NCBI GenBank assembly: GCA_017405875.1 | Contig: JAFQZM010000018.1 | Location: 1-64,000 of the forward strand | Length of the DNA: 64,000 nucleotides | Source of the DNA: a bacterium | Lineage (GTDB): Bacteria > UBP6 > UBA1177 | Direction of reading: 5' to 3' | In this document: positions 33,731 through 44,000 of the stretch, one piece after another | Layout of the letters: every line of letters begins with the position of its first letter | Numbering within the stretch: the first letter of the stretch is position 1 | The notes under the pieces: generated by a model | What the model was told of the DNA's origin: nothing | The model's database searches: none | Seen by the model: only the letters and a program-made list of their open reading frames with translations | Translations under genes and position numbers: made by a program

Positions 33731-36074
33731 CGGGAAATTCCTCCTCGCCTGGCTCATCTTCCACATCGGAGTCATTGTTTTATTAGTGATTTCCTATATT
33801 TACGATAACGGAAAATTCTCTCTGGATTCCGATCTCTTCAACATGATGCCGAAGCCCTTCGAGGAAGAATCGCTGAAAAAAGCGAATGAAACTCTGATGC
33901 AGAGACTCAGCAAAGTCGCTATCGTTCTCGCCGCCGACAAAGATTTCGAAAAGGCTAAGGCTGGAGCCGAAAGGATATACGAAAAACTGAACGGAAGCCC
34001 CTGCTTCGTTTCGGTCATGCTCAACACCGACACCGTTGACATAAAAGAGATAGGTGATTTTTTCTACAAATACCGCTTTGATCTGCTTGATGACGAGACG
34101 ATAAAGGCAATAGAAAACGGAGGCGCGGAAGACTTTGCGCAGGAGGCGGTCTCCAGAATATACAGCCCCTTCACGATGCTTCCGCTCGACAACATAGACA
34201 GCGACCCCTTCATGCTTGCCGAGCATAACCTGCAGAAATATTTGGAAGTTTTAGAACATTCAGGCACCGCTTTAAGGCCGAAGGACGGCGTTCTTGCGGC
34301 AGAAAAGAACGGACTCTGGTATGTCATGATAAAAACGGAACTTTCACCAAAAGGGGCGGCTCTTGCTTCAATGGACAACGGAATAACCGAAATTTACGAT
34401 ATATGCGGAAAAATAAAGGCCGAAACAGGGACGCGCTGCGTAGTTTCCGGCGGCACTTTCCACAGCCACAAAAGCTCGAATTCAGCTTCTGAAGAGATCA
34501 AAATAATCTCAATAATTTCAATGATGATCGTCGTTCTGATGCTGACTCTTGTCTTCCGCTCGGCAACTCCGATAATCCTCTCTCTTATTTCGATATTCTT
34601 CTCGCTTTTTTCTGCGGCGGCGCTTACTTTCGCAGTCTTCGGGAAAGTCCATTTGGTCACGCTCGTTTTCGGAACTTCGCTCATCGGCTCATCCATCGAC
34701 TACAGCCTTCACTACTTCGTCCACGCTTCGGGAAACACCAATCTGAAATCGGGTGGAGAGATCAGATCGAAACTCCTTCCCGGACTCACGATGGCGATAA
34801 TTTCATCATCAGTCTGCTTTCTGGCACTCATTTTTGCGCCGTTCAACCTTCTCAAGCAGATGTCGCTTTTTTCAGTCACAGGGCTCGTCAGCTCATTCCT
34901 CACGACTACCGCGATATTCCCGTATGTTCCGCTTCCTAAAAACAGAGTCGTCAGAGGTGTCACGCTTTTTGAAAAAGGGTTCGCACTTGCCAAAAAGATC
35001 AACGGAAAGGCGGCGATATGCGCGATGGTCGCACTTTCTCTCATCCTGCTTTTCGCTTTCAGAGATAACTTCGGAATAGAAAACGACCTCAAAAAACTCT
35101 ACAAAGAAGAGGGCGAGCTTCTTGAAAACGAAAAAGAGGCCTACTCCGTCATATCTTATGCTCCGGTCAGCTGGTTCATCGTAAGCGGCAGTGACGAAAA
35201 CGAGGTCCTCAAAAAAGAAGAGAATCTGCGCGAAAGGCTTAAAACCATTGATAAAAACGGCGACGGCGTGATGTCAACATCCGTATTCATCCCGTCAGTT
35301 GAAAAGCAGCTGCGTTCACGCGCCGCGGTCGAAAAACTCCTTCCTTTTACTGAAAAGCAGTTTGAAACGCTTGAATTTGAAGGAAACGCAGCGGAAAATT
35401 TCAAAAACAGTTTCAGAGATGCTGAAAAAACAATGCTTTCAGTCACCTCGAACGACTTCCCTTCTTCGATAAAAGAAGCACTTTCATCCTACTGGCTCGG
35501 CAAAGTGAAAGACAAATATTATTCGATAGTTATCCCGAATTTCATAGCTGAGACGAAAGTTTTCAGAAGCCTCACCGAAGGAAGCGAAGGAATCTATTTC
35601 GTCCACAAAGTCGAAGACATAAATTCAGACCTCGACAAAGTAACGACGATCGTTCTTGAATTCTTCTTAGCCGCATATATCCTCATGTTCATCGTCCTCA
35701 GATTCTTCTACAACACGCGGCAGTCACTCAAAATAATCTCGATCCCGTTCATCGTCATTCTTGCGACATCAGCTGTTTTCGCGGCGACGAATACAAGACC
35801 CGAATTTTTCTCGGTCACAGGCATAATTTTAGTCTTCGGTCTCGGGCTCGACTACATAATCTACACTCAGGAAAACGAAAAAACCAAAGACCCTGTTGAA
35901 AAAAGGCTCGAACCTTTCGCTATCTTCCTCTCATTTTTTACAACGATCGTATCATTCGGCGCACTCGCACTCAGTTCCTTCCAGCCGGTTCACTTGATAG
36001 GTTTCTCAATATTTACAGGGCTTTGCGCCGCATACTTGGCCGCACTTTTCTACACTTCGGGAGATAAAAAATGA
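33711..36074 (+). CDS. apeM: MMPL/RND-family lipid exporter (ApeM-like)
   Basis: 787 residues with the MMPL layout: an N-terminal helix, a periplasmic loop of about 220 residues, a bundle of five or six helices (roughly 245-460, with FGTSLIGSSIDYSLHYFVHA), a second loop (about 470-640) and a final bundle (about 640-780, ILVFGLGLDYIIYTQENEKT). The paired GSSIDYS and GLGLDYI strings, each with an intramembrane Asp, are the proton-relay sites of this family. It would export the finished polyene lipid, with the LolA-like protein as acceptor. It overlaps its neighbours on both sides (20 and 4 bp). Confidence 0.88.
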   Translation: MNSKKTNGKFLLAWLIFHIGVIVLLVISYIYDNGKFSLDSDLFNMMPKPFEEESLKKANETLMQRLSKVAIVLAADKDFEKAKAGAERIYEKLNGSPCFVSVMLNTDTVDIKEIGDFFYKYRFDLLDDETIKAIENGGAEDFAQEAVSRIYSPFTMLPLDNIDSDPFMLAEHNLQKYLEVLEHSGTALRPKDGVLAAEKNGLWYVMIKTELSPKGAALASMDNGITEIYDICGKIKAETGTRCVVSGGTFHSHKSSNSASEEIKIISIISMMIVVLMLTLVFRSATPIILSLISIFFSLFSAAALTFAVFGKVHLVTLVFGTSLIGSSIDYSLHYFVHASGNTNLKSGGEIRSKLLPGLTMAIISSSVCFLALIFAPFNLLKQMSLFSVTGLVSSFLTTTAIFPYVPLPKNRVVRGVTLFEKGFALAKKINGKAAICAMVALSLILLFAFRDNFGIENDLKKLYKEEGELLENEKEAYSVISYAPVSWFIVSGSDENEVLKKEENLRERLKTIDKNGDGVMSTSVFIPSVEKQLRSRAAVEKLLPFTEKQFETLEFEGNAAENFKNSFRDAEKTMLSVTSNDFPSSIKEALSSYWLGKVKDKYYSIVIPNFIAETKVFRSLTEGSEGIYFVHKVEDINSDLDKVTTIVLEFFLAAYILMFIVLRFFYNTRQSLKIISIPFIVILATSAVFAATNTRPEFFSVTGIILVFGLGLDYIIYTQENEKTKDPVEKRLEPFAIFLSFFTTIVSFGALALSSFQPVHLIGFSIFTGLCAAYLAALFYTSGDKK

Positions 36075-37276
36075 AAATATACTTGTCACGTCCGGGAGTT
36101 TTTTCGGCAGCGGGAAAAAACGCGGAAGAACTTTGGAGATCACTGCTGAACGGAGATCAGAGCGGGATAAAACGTTATGAAACATTCTCCGGAAGCACTT
36201 TTTTCGCGGCCAGAATCGATGGATCGAAGCTGACCCCCTCATCCGGCAGATTCGATATGAAAATAATCAGGATCGAAGAGGCAGCACTTGACCAGATCGG
36301 CAGCATTATCGAAAAAGCAAAGTCAAAATACGGAGAAAAAAGGATCGCGGTCTGCGTCGGATCGTGCGACAACGGCACAGAGTTTTCCCTTGCGGGACAC
36401 CGGAAATACTTTGAAAACGGCGCATTCCCCGAAGATTATTCGATAGAGATGCAGGGTGCGGACTATGTTTCGACATTCATCGCCGAAAAATACTCTCTCA
36501 AAGGCCCAGTCTCAACATTTTCGACAGCGTGCTCCTCAAGCGCAGGAGCTTTGATCAAAGCGGCTGAACTCATAAGATCGGGATTGTGCGACGCGGCTGT
36601 AGCCGGCGGGATCGACATAGCATCAGACACAACTTTGGACGGTTTTGCCTCTTTGGAAGCGATATCAGGCAGCATCACAAACCCTTTCAGCAAAAATAGA
36701 AGCGGAATAACTTTAGGCGACGGCGCGGCGTTTTTCCTCCTTTCGAAAGAACCGCTTGACAAATCAGTGCCGGAAATCTGCCTTCTCGGTTATGGCGAAT
36801 CTTGCGACGCACACCACATGACTTCCCCTGATCCGAGTGGCGTTGGAGCCAAAAAAGCGATGGAAAAAGCACTTTCAAGCGCAAATATAAAGCCGGAAGA
36901 AGTCGATTACATCAATCTTCACGGCACCGGGACAAAATTCAACGATTCGATGGAAGCAATGGCGGTCGATGCCGTTTTCGGCGCTTACAAAGTCCCCTGC
37001 TCGACCACAAAACCGGTAACAGGCCACACTTTGGGAGCGGCCGGCGCGCTTGAACTCGCTATCTGCTGCATGGCGATAGCCGAAAATCTCGGAAAAAACG
37101 AAGCACAACTGCCGCCGCAGGTCTGGGACGGAGCTTTCGACGAAGAAATGCCGAAACTAAATTTTGTAAATAAAAACGACAGCTTAAATCACGGCAGAAT
37201 AAAGATCTGCCTTTCAAATTCATTTGCTTTCGGCGGAGCGAACGCATGCCTGGTGATCGGCTTGGGAACTGAGTAA
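36071..37276 (+). CDS. apeO: Beta-ketoacyl-ACP synthase (ApeO-like)
   Basis: 401 residues, KAS fold with complete Cys-His-His: C154 in STACSSSAGA, H284 in NLHGTGTKFND and H319 in KPVTGHTLGAAG. It starts in an ATGA overlap with the exporter gene. It is shorter and more divergent than the ApeR-like enzyme at 6969; in E. coli clusters ApeO is the main extension KAS and pairs with a Cys-less chain-length factor, which is not in this window. It ends the third block, 10 bp before a phosphatase gene that is probably co-transcribed. Confidence 0.87.
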   Translation: MKIYLSRPGVFSAAGKNAEELWRSLLNGDQSGIKRYETFSGSTFFAARIDGSKLTPSSGRFDMKIIRIEEAALDQIGSIIEKAKSKYGEKRIAVCVGSCDNGTEFSLAGHRKYFENGAFPEDYSIEMQGADYVSTFIAEKYSLKGPVSTFSTACSSSAGALIKAAELIRSGLCDAAVAGGIDIASDTTLDGFASLEAISGSITNPFSKNRSGITLGDGAAFFLLSKEPLDKSVPEICLLGYGESCDAHHMTSPDPSGVGAKKAMEKALSSANIKPEEVDYINLHGTGTKFNDSMEAMAVDAVFGAYKVPCSTTKPVTGHTLGAAGALELAICCMAIAENLGKNEAQLPPQVWDGAFDEEMPKLNFVNKNDSLNHGRIKICLSNSFAFGGANACLVIGLGTE

Positions 37277-37286
37277 AAGAGGAACT

Positions 37287-37736
37287 ATGATCAAAATACT
37301 TTTTGTCTGTCACGGCAACATCTGCCGAAGTCCGATGGCTGAATTCGTTATGAAAAAACTCGTAACAGACGCGGGGCTATCAAACAAATTCCATATAGAA
37401 TCGGCTGCGACAAGCACTGAAGAGATCGGAAACCCCGTCTATCCGCCCGCAAAAAGGAAACTTGCAGAGCACGGGATCGGTTGCGCAGGAAAAACGGCAA
37501 GACAAATGAATGCAGGCGACTACAGAAAATTCGATCTTCTCATCGGCATGGACAGCGCAAACATCCGCAACATGACTAGAATCTGCGGAGGAGACCACGA
37601 AGACAAAATCAAACTCCTTCTCAACTATGCGGGACTTAACCGTGACGTCGCCGATCCGTGGTATACAGGCGATTTCGATGCAACATGGAACGATGTCACA
37701 AAAGGGTGCAGGGCATTGTTGGAAAATTACATTTAA
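37287..37736 (+). CDS. Low-molecular-weight protein tyrosine phosphatase
   Basis: 149 residues with the P-loop VCHGNICRSPMAE: nucleophile Cys8, Arg14 at C-x5-R, Ser15, and the general acid in the late DPWYTGD. Most relatives are arsenate-reductase-like or tyrosine phosphatases linked to exopolysaccharide synthesis; which applies here is unclear. GAGGA precedes ATG 37287. It overlaps the convergent RluA gene by 4 bp (TTTAAA shared by the two stop codons), with no terminator between them. Confidence 0.92.
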   Translation: MIKILFVCHGNICRSPMAEFVMKKLVTDAGLSNKFHIESAATSTEEIGNPVYPPAKRKLAEHGIGCAGKTARQMNAGDYRKFDLLIGMDSANIRNMTRICGGDHEDKIKLLLNYAGLNRDVADPWYTGDFDATWNDVTKGCRALLENYI

Positions 37737-38407
37737 ATCAATTTTTTCATATTTTCCGGCATTTCTTTTGTGAAAACGAGTTTTTCCTTCGTGACGGGAT
37801 GAATGATCTCGACTGAATAGGCCCAAAGGGCGATGTCTGCGATATTTCTGGAATTTTTGTTGTATTTGTGATCGTTCACTATCGGAAGTCCTCTGGAAGA
37901 GAGCTGGACTCTGATCTGATGCGCCCTGCCAGTTTCAAGCGTTATCTTCAAAAGGCTTCTGCCGTTTTTTGATTCAAGAGTTTCGTAATACAGGCGGGCG
38001 AATTTCGCCTTAGGATCACCTTTTCTTGAAACCGAAACTTCGTTCGTTGCCTCGTTTTTGACGAGGTAGTCTTCCAAAACAGCTTTTTTCTCTTTCGGAA
38101 TGCCGTCAACGACTGCCAAATAGTACTTTTTCCAAAGGTTCTGACGGATCTCTTCGCTTAGTCTGGATGCGGCTTTTGAAGTTTTTGCAAATACCATGAC
38201 ACCGCCTACCGGCTGATCGAGCCTGTGGACGATGCCTAAAAAAACATTTCCCGGCTTGTCGTATTTCCGTTTGAGATAACTTTTGAGAATGCTCTGAAAA
38301 TCGTCATTCGACGATTCAGCCTTCTGAACAGGAATTCCCTGCGGCTTGACGACAACAAGAAGATGGTTGTCTTCGTAAATGATTTCGGGAGTTTTAGCTA
38401 TTTCCAT
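37733..38407 (-). CDS. RluA-family pseudouridine synthase
   Basis: 224 residues, catalytic domain only, without an S4 RNA-binding domain. HRLDQPVGGVMVF carries the catalytic Asp64; GRAHQIRVQLSSRGLPIVND is the second family motif. It would convert uridine to pseudouridine in rRNA or tRNA; the target is not fixed by sequence. ATG 38407 follows GGAAAG and overlaps the upstream gene end by 10 bp; a GTG at 38422 is the alternative. Expression is probably coupled to the alpha-toroid lipoprotein gene. Confidence 0.88.
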   Translation of the reverse strand: MEIAKTPEIIYEDNHLLVVVKPQGIPVQKAESSNDDFQSILKSYLKRKYDKPGNVFLGIVHRLDQPVGGVMVFAKTSKAASRLSEEIRQNLWKKYYLAVVDGIPKEKKAVLEDYLVKNEATNEVSVSRKGDPKAKFARLYYETLESKNGRSLLKITLETGRAHQIRVQLSSRGLPIVNDHKYNKNSRNIADIALWAYSVEIIHPVTKEKLVFTKEMPENMKKLI

Positions 38408-40533
38408 TCGATAGCTTTCCACTCTTCGTCTGTGAAAAGTTTTGATGTGTAGTGAACGCCTGAAATTGCGTGATAGGTAGAATCTATGCGGAGTTCTTCG
38501 TTATCAGGCCTCATGCTGAGAGCGCCGCGGACTTTGTCGGGACGTTTTACCCAGTAGGTGTCTTCATCTTTGAACTGAAGACCCAGAACGTATCCCATCA
38601 TTCCGCGGAGAGCTTTGGAGTATTTTTCATAACGCTTTTTGTCGCCTACTTCGCGTGCAAGTTTAGTCGCTGCCGAAAGACCTTCGGAATATACGCCGGT
38701 TCCTGCGAACTGAGTGCTGAGAGCTCCCTGTCTGCCGGGTTCGGCATCGCTTCCGAGCGGTTTATACTTTTTGAGCATCCAGTCTTCAAGCTGGAAAACG
38801 AAATCGGCATATTTTTTGTTTTTAGTCGCGCTGTAAGCCTCCTGATAAGCGCGTGCCTGCCACGGAACGAACGGACCCTGCTGGTTTTCCTTTTTGTTCC
38901 AGAACGCCTGATAGAAAGGAAATGCCTTTTCAACCGCATCAAGAGCCGGTTTGTATCCTGTTTTTTTGTAGTAACGCATAAGCATAAGAAGAGTTTCGCC
39001 GGGGTAGTAATTCTGGTCGACATCTCTGTGTTTTCCGTTGAAATCGGTGAGAAGTTTTCCGTCAGGCTGCTGCAGCGAGATTATCGCGTCAACCATCTGT
39101 TTCATCGTATCTTCGTAACCCGGAACTTCGAGTTCTGCCATAGCCGCCATAAGGAAAGCGGTTCCTGCAATGCTGTGGACTTTGCGCTGATAAGGCCAGT
39201 CGAGCCATTTTCCGCCGTGACCTTCCTTTATAAACCGTGCGAAGGTGTCTATCGCCTTTTTGACGCTTGCGATTTTAACAGGATCTTTCTGATCTTTTGC
39301 AATCTCCGCAAGAACGAATATTGCATTGAGGTTTCTGAGTCCCCAGTCTTCAGCCGGCTCCAAATCTTTCGACGGGAAGAAAGTATACATGTATCTGCCG
39401 GCTTCCTCGCCTTCTGTGATCTGGTTTCTCAAATACCAGCCCCACGAGTTGTTGACCGCATCGATAAGATCCTGTCTCGTGACGTTTTCGACATAGACGC
39501 GGCTTCTCGTAAAGGCGAGTTCTTTAGCTTTTTCCATTTTTTCGCTGAGAACGAAATCCTGCGTCATGAAAACCGATATTTTCGCGTTTTTCCAGTCGTG
39601 TTCTGCAAGTCCGGCATCAACTGCAAGCTGGCGCACTACTCCGACACCGTCTTCGATCTGGTTTCTTACGATGTAAACAGGAAGCATGGCAGCGCTTTTG
39701 CCGTCCTTCGAAAGTGTGAAGCCCATTCCCGCTCTCTTTTTTGCATTGAGAAGATGCTCTGACGGGTTTTTGAGTTCCATCTGCGAGTGAAGAACCGAAA
39801 GCTCGACCGATGCCGGAACTGTGTCATCGGGTTTGATTTTTTCGGTAAGTTCTTTCATTGCAGCGGAAATAGTAGCCGAAGAGGAGATCACCATGTCAGT
39901 CACAGCCGCATTTCTGAAAACAGAGACTGCAAGACCGGTCTTTTTGTTTCCAAGATCTGCCGGAACAGCCGAAACAGCCTCTTCCGCAGTACACTTCTTG
40001 TTTGCGAAGCAGCGGATTTTATCAGCCAGAAGCTGAGCCTCTCCGAGAGTTATCTTTTCGCTGTTGAAAGCCTCGATCTGTGCAACAAGAGGCACTTTGG
40101 AGCGTTCTCTGACAACCGTGAAAGTCGTTCTTCCGTAAAGTTTGTCATTTACTTTTACATCAAGACGCCAGTTTCCGGCAGCCATCGGCTTCGGACCTCT
40201 GTAGTAAACAAGCGAACGCTTCCATTCGGGTTTCATTTCCATCTTTTTGGAATATGCAACTTTTCCTTCAGGATTTATCCAGAGATATTCTGCGTTATAG
40301 CCGTCTGTTCTGGGATTCCAGTAGGCACGTAGCGCTACTCTTTCCTGATCGACCGAAAAAGTGTCCGTGATTTCCTTCAAATCGGAAGAATCGGAGTTGG
40401 GAATACCTACAATAACCGCTTTAAGAGTGGTTTCCTGAGCAATTGTCTCCTCCCCTGACGGATTTGCCTTGTTGCATGAAACCAGAGCAAGCAAAAAGAA
40501 TATTGCCAAAAAAAACAACACATTTTTTTTCAT
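38398..40533 (-). CDS. Lipoprotein with C-terminal alpha/alpha-toroid domain
   Basis: 711 residues from ATG 40533 (GGAGG upstream). The lipobox ends ALVSC near residue 20. The first 140 residues look like a beta-sandwich (RVALRAYWNPRTDGYNAEYLW, AGNWRLDVKVNDKLYG). The middle (about 240-370) has an AMMECR1-like or unassigned fold. From about 370 on, helix pairs (NLNAIFVLAEIAKDQ, HSIAGTAFLMAAMAEL, GETLLMLMRYYKKTG, TQFAGTGVYSEGLSAATKLA) resemble six-hairpin alpha/alpha toroids of glycosidases or sugar-binding enzymes. Catalytic residues cannot be named. A periplasmic or outer-membrane sugar-related role is inference. Confidence 0.7.
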   Translation of the reverse strand: MKKNVLFFLAIFFLLALVSCNKANPSGEETIAQETTLKAVIVGIPNSDSSDLKEITDTFSVDQERVALRAYWNPRTDGYNAEYLWINPEGKVAYSKKMEMKPEWKRSLVYYRGPKPMAAGNWRLDVKVNDKLYGRTTFTVVRERSKVPLVAQIEAFNSEKITLGEAQLLADKIRCFANKKCTAEEAVSAVPADLGNKKTGLAVSVFRNAAVTDMVISSSATISAAMKELTEKIKPDDTVPASVELSVLHSQMELKNPSEHLLNAKKRAGMGFTLSKDGKSAAMLPVYIVRNQIEDGVGVVRQLAVDAGLAEHDWKNAKISVFMTQDFVLSEKMEKAKELAFTRSRVYVENVTRQDLIDAVNNSWGWYLRNQITEGEEAGRYMYTFFPSKDLEPAEDWGLRNLNAIFVLAEIAKDQKDPVKIASVKKAIDTFARFIKEGHGGKWLDWPYQRKVHSIAGTAFLMAAMAELEVPGYEDTMKQMVDAIISLQQPDGKLLTDFNGKHRDVDQNYYPGETLLMLMRYYKKTGYKPALDAVEKAFPFYQAFWNKKENQQGPFVPWQARAYQEAYSATKNKKYADFVFQLEDWMLKKYKPLGSDAEPGRQGALSTQFAGTGVYSEGLSAATKLAREVGDKKRYEKYSKALRGMMGYVLGLQFKDEDTYWVKRPDKVRGALSMRPDNEELRIDSTYHAISGVHYTSKLFTDEEWKAIEWK

Positions 40534-40594
40534 TTTAAACAACCTCCATAAAAAAAGTCACGCTATCCTACCTGAAAAAAACGATTTGGCAATA

Positions 40595-41068
40595 TTATAC
40601 AGATTCTACAGCGGCGAGCATCATACTTATCACGAAATCGACGGAAGCTCTTCTGACACTCTCGCGGTCGCCGTCAAAATGAGCCGTTTTAGATACGGTT
40701 TTTCCTTTAAAAAACAGACCGAAGCAGACTGTTCCTACAGGTTTTTCCTTTGTTCCGCCGGCAGGTCCCGCTATTCCCGTGACAGAAAACGCAATATCTG
40801 CTCCGCTTCTTGCCGCGGCACCTTGAGCCATTTCTCTGGCGCACTCTTCGCTGACGGCCCCGAATTTTTCCAGAGTTGCAAGAGAAACCCCCAGATTACG
40901 GTGTTTTGAATCGTTTGAATAAGTTACGAAACTTTCGCTGAAAACCGCCGAAATACCGTCAACAGAAGTGATTTCAGCCGCAACCATGCCGCCGGTGCAC
41001 GATTCAGCACCGCTTATTCTGATGTTTTTCCTTTTGAGGATTTCTCCCAATTTTTTTATTTCTGACAT
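40595..41068 (-). CDS. pncC: Nicotinamide-nucleotide amidase (CinA C-terminal, PncC)
   Basis: 157 residues, the CinA C-terminal domain alone. AESCTGGMVA (21-30), SESFVTYSNDSKHRNLGV, GAVSEECAREMAQGA and SVTGIAGPAGGTKEKPVGTV are the conserved blocks. It deamidates NMN to nicotinate mononucleotide in pyridine-nucleotide recycling. There is no N-terminal molybdopterin-like domain, so it is the stand-alone form. GGAGG precedes ATG 41068. It follows the kinase gene by 9 bp on the same strand. Confidence 0.93.
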   Translation of the reverse strand: MSEIKKLGEILKRKNIRISGAESCTGGMVAAEITSVDGISAVFSESFVTYSNDSKHRNLGVSLATLEKFGAVSEECAREMAQGAAARSGADIAFSVTGIAGPAGGTKEKPVGTVCFGLFFKGKTVSKTAHFDGDRESVRRASVDFVISMMLAAVESV

Positions 41069-41077
41069 TTTTCCTCC

Positions 41078-44000
41078 TTAAAACGGGATAAGTTTGAAAC
41101 CTTCGAGTTTTTTGCCAGCCTCGTTCTGAGTCTCTTCCAGAAGTTTTGCAGGATCAAGTTTCCACATTTCGGAAATAACGGGATAACGCTTGATGACCGC
41201 ACCGTCACTTACGACGAAGTAATTACCGCTGCGCTCGAACGCTACGCTGTAAGCCGTATACTGAAGGTCGAACTGCATTATCTTCTGCGAATCGGACGTG
41301 TTTCTAATAACGACTTTCCTTCCTGCCGAAAGCAGCATTTTTCCGTCATCCGAAAATGCCACGGCACTGACTGCGTCCGAATTTTCCTTGAAGGTTTCGA
41401 CTATTTTCTTAGATTTTATATCCCACTTGTTGATAACTCCGTCCTCGTCAGCCGATACAGCCGTTTTGCTGTCAGGCGAGATTGCAAGCGAAAGGACCGA
41501 TTTGCCGCTTCCGCCTTTTGTTCCGAAGAGAAGTTTGCCTTCCGGAAGGCTCCAGAAGTTTATTTCACCGTTTCTGCCTGCACTTGCCGCGAATGTTCCG
41601 TCGGCCGATACAGCCACGGTATTCACAGGATTTTCGTGCTCCAGAACTTTTACGATGCGCCTTTCGGAAAGATCGAAAATTTTCACTTTTTTGTCTTTTC
41701 CCGAAGAAATTATGTTTTTTCCTCTGTTGAAAAAGTTTATCGACGTGATCTGATCGGTATGGAGCGGATATGAAAAAATCATCTTGCCTGTGAGCGGATT
41801 CCAGAAACGCAGCGCTCCGTCGGAATCGCCGGAAGCAAGGAACTGACCGTCGGGAGAAAACGCCAGACTGTATGAAACCGTTCCTTCGATGCCGAAAGAA
41901 GATATTACCGATTCGGAAGTAATGTTCCAAAGTTTTATCGTGTAATCCCAGCTTGAAGAAGCCAGAAACCTGTCGTCCCGGGAATACGCAAGCGACGGAA
42001 TATAGGTCGTATGTCCGCGCAGACGCTGCATTTCCTTGGTAAAATCGGTTCGCCACATCTTTATGAAACGGTCTTCCCCGACTGAAACGAGCGAATTTCC
42101 CATCGGCAGAAAAGCTACCGAATAGACTGATCCGACATGGTCCCTAAGGTCGTCGATCTGCTTTGTGACGAGGTTTATCAGCTTTATCGAACCGTCCCGC
42201 GTCGCAGCTGCCGCCAGCGTTCCGTCATTCGATACATCGAGCGAGAAAAATGCATCCCAATGCTCGAAAATATTAAGCGGTTTCTCAAAAAGCATGCTCC
42301 AGAGAGCAAATTTTTTATCGTAGCTCGCCGATACGAAGTGAACACCGTCATTCAGAAAACGGACAGAGATCGTCGGTTCGCGGTGAAAATCGAAAACTTT
42401 TTCTATGCCGTCTCTCCTTACGATGTAGATTTTTCCCGAACTGTCCGAAACAAGTATCTTTTTTCCGTCGGGAGACCAGTCTATGCTGCGGACAGTGTTT
42501 TCCAGTTCGAATCTGCCGGCGGAAGAGAGTGTTAAATCATCGGTTTTTACGACCCAGAGCGTTTTTTCCGTACCGCCGAAAGCGATGAACTTGTTTCCTG
42601 GCGAAAACGAAAGAGCGTAGATTTCGCCTGCCAGAGTCGGCAGAGACTTTATCTTTGCGCCGTTCGAAGCGTTCCAGAGAATAAGATTGTTGTCCCAGCT
42701 TCCGGTCGCGATAAACTTGCCGTCTGAAGAAAAAGCTATAGCACTGACTTCGTCCTTGTGACCGCTGAGAACGAACTTTTCAGTTCCGTCAGCCGAATAG
42801 ACCTTGACCTCTTTCCTCTTGCCTGAAACTGCAAAAAGAGAGGCTTCCGGGGAAACAGCCACGTTCCGCGCATCGAAATCGACACTTGCAAAATTGCCTT
42901 TGAAAGCATTGTTGCCGTAAACTCTCGAAAGATACAGCAGAGACTGGATTTCAAGCATGTGTTCACGGCTTTCGTCAATATTTTCAGCAAGATACGAATC
43001 CGAATAACTCCAAGGACTCATAGGGTTGAAGGGAGAATTGTAAAGAGAAGCCGCTGCAAAAATCTCGGAATCGGAATACTTTCCCTCTTTCAGAAGTTTT
43101 TCGGCGTACTCGAGATATCCGAGAGAAAGATTCAGATGCGCTGCCTTTTCATTGCTGACTGAATCGCGGTAAGCTCCGAAAACTGCTGCTGAAGAAAAAA
43201 TCAAAACGGCAAGAAGCGCCGCGGCAAGCACTGAAAGCGACTTGTTCTTGGAAACGAAACGCTTGAACATCTCCAATGAACTGTATTCATACGCCGCGAT
43301 TTTGCCGCCCGACATGAAATTTTCGATTTCCTTGGCAACTTCAAGCGCCGACTGATAGCGCGAAGCGGGATCTTTCGTCAGAGTTTTTTCAACAACGGCG
43401 CAGAGATCGGGAGGAGAAGCAGGCTCATACACCGTTATTTCTACGGGAAGAGCCGATTTTACTTTTTCCAGAGTTTCCTGAACATCCTTTCCCTTAAAAG
43501 GCGGCTCACCGGTCAGAATTTCATAAAGAACTGCTCCCAGAGAGTATATGTCGCTGCGCTCGTCTATTGCAGAAATGTCGCCCCTCGCCTGCTCCGGAGA
43601 CATGTATGCCGGCGTTCCTATCGCTTTTCCCCTGACAGTCATTCCTATGTTTTCGACTTTGAGCAGATTCAGTTCTTCGCGGAGCTCTCCTGCGGCGGCG
43701 TCGTCCTCGCCTTTTACCTTCGCCAGACCCCAGTCAAGAACGACCGTTTCACCGAATTCCCCTATCATAATGTTTTCGGGCTTTATGTCGCGGTGGATCA
43801 CTCCGCGGCTGTGCGAATAAGCTATAGCGTTGCAGATATCGCGGAAATGAGGCAGAAGCCTCAGCCTTTTTTCAAGAGTTCCGGCATCTTTTATCGCTCT
43901 TGAAAGCGTCACGCCGCGGACAAGGCGCATCGTGTAATAACGGTTTTCATCAGGTTTTCGCCCGATTTCATAAACCGGAACGATTCCCGGATGCTCAAGC

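Noticed and set aside
38470-39762. Plus-strand frame of 430 codons opposite the alpha-toroid lipoprotein
   Set aside because: Antisense shadow caused by codon bias of the minus gene; no ribosome site or domain.
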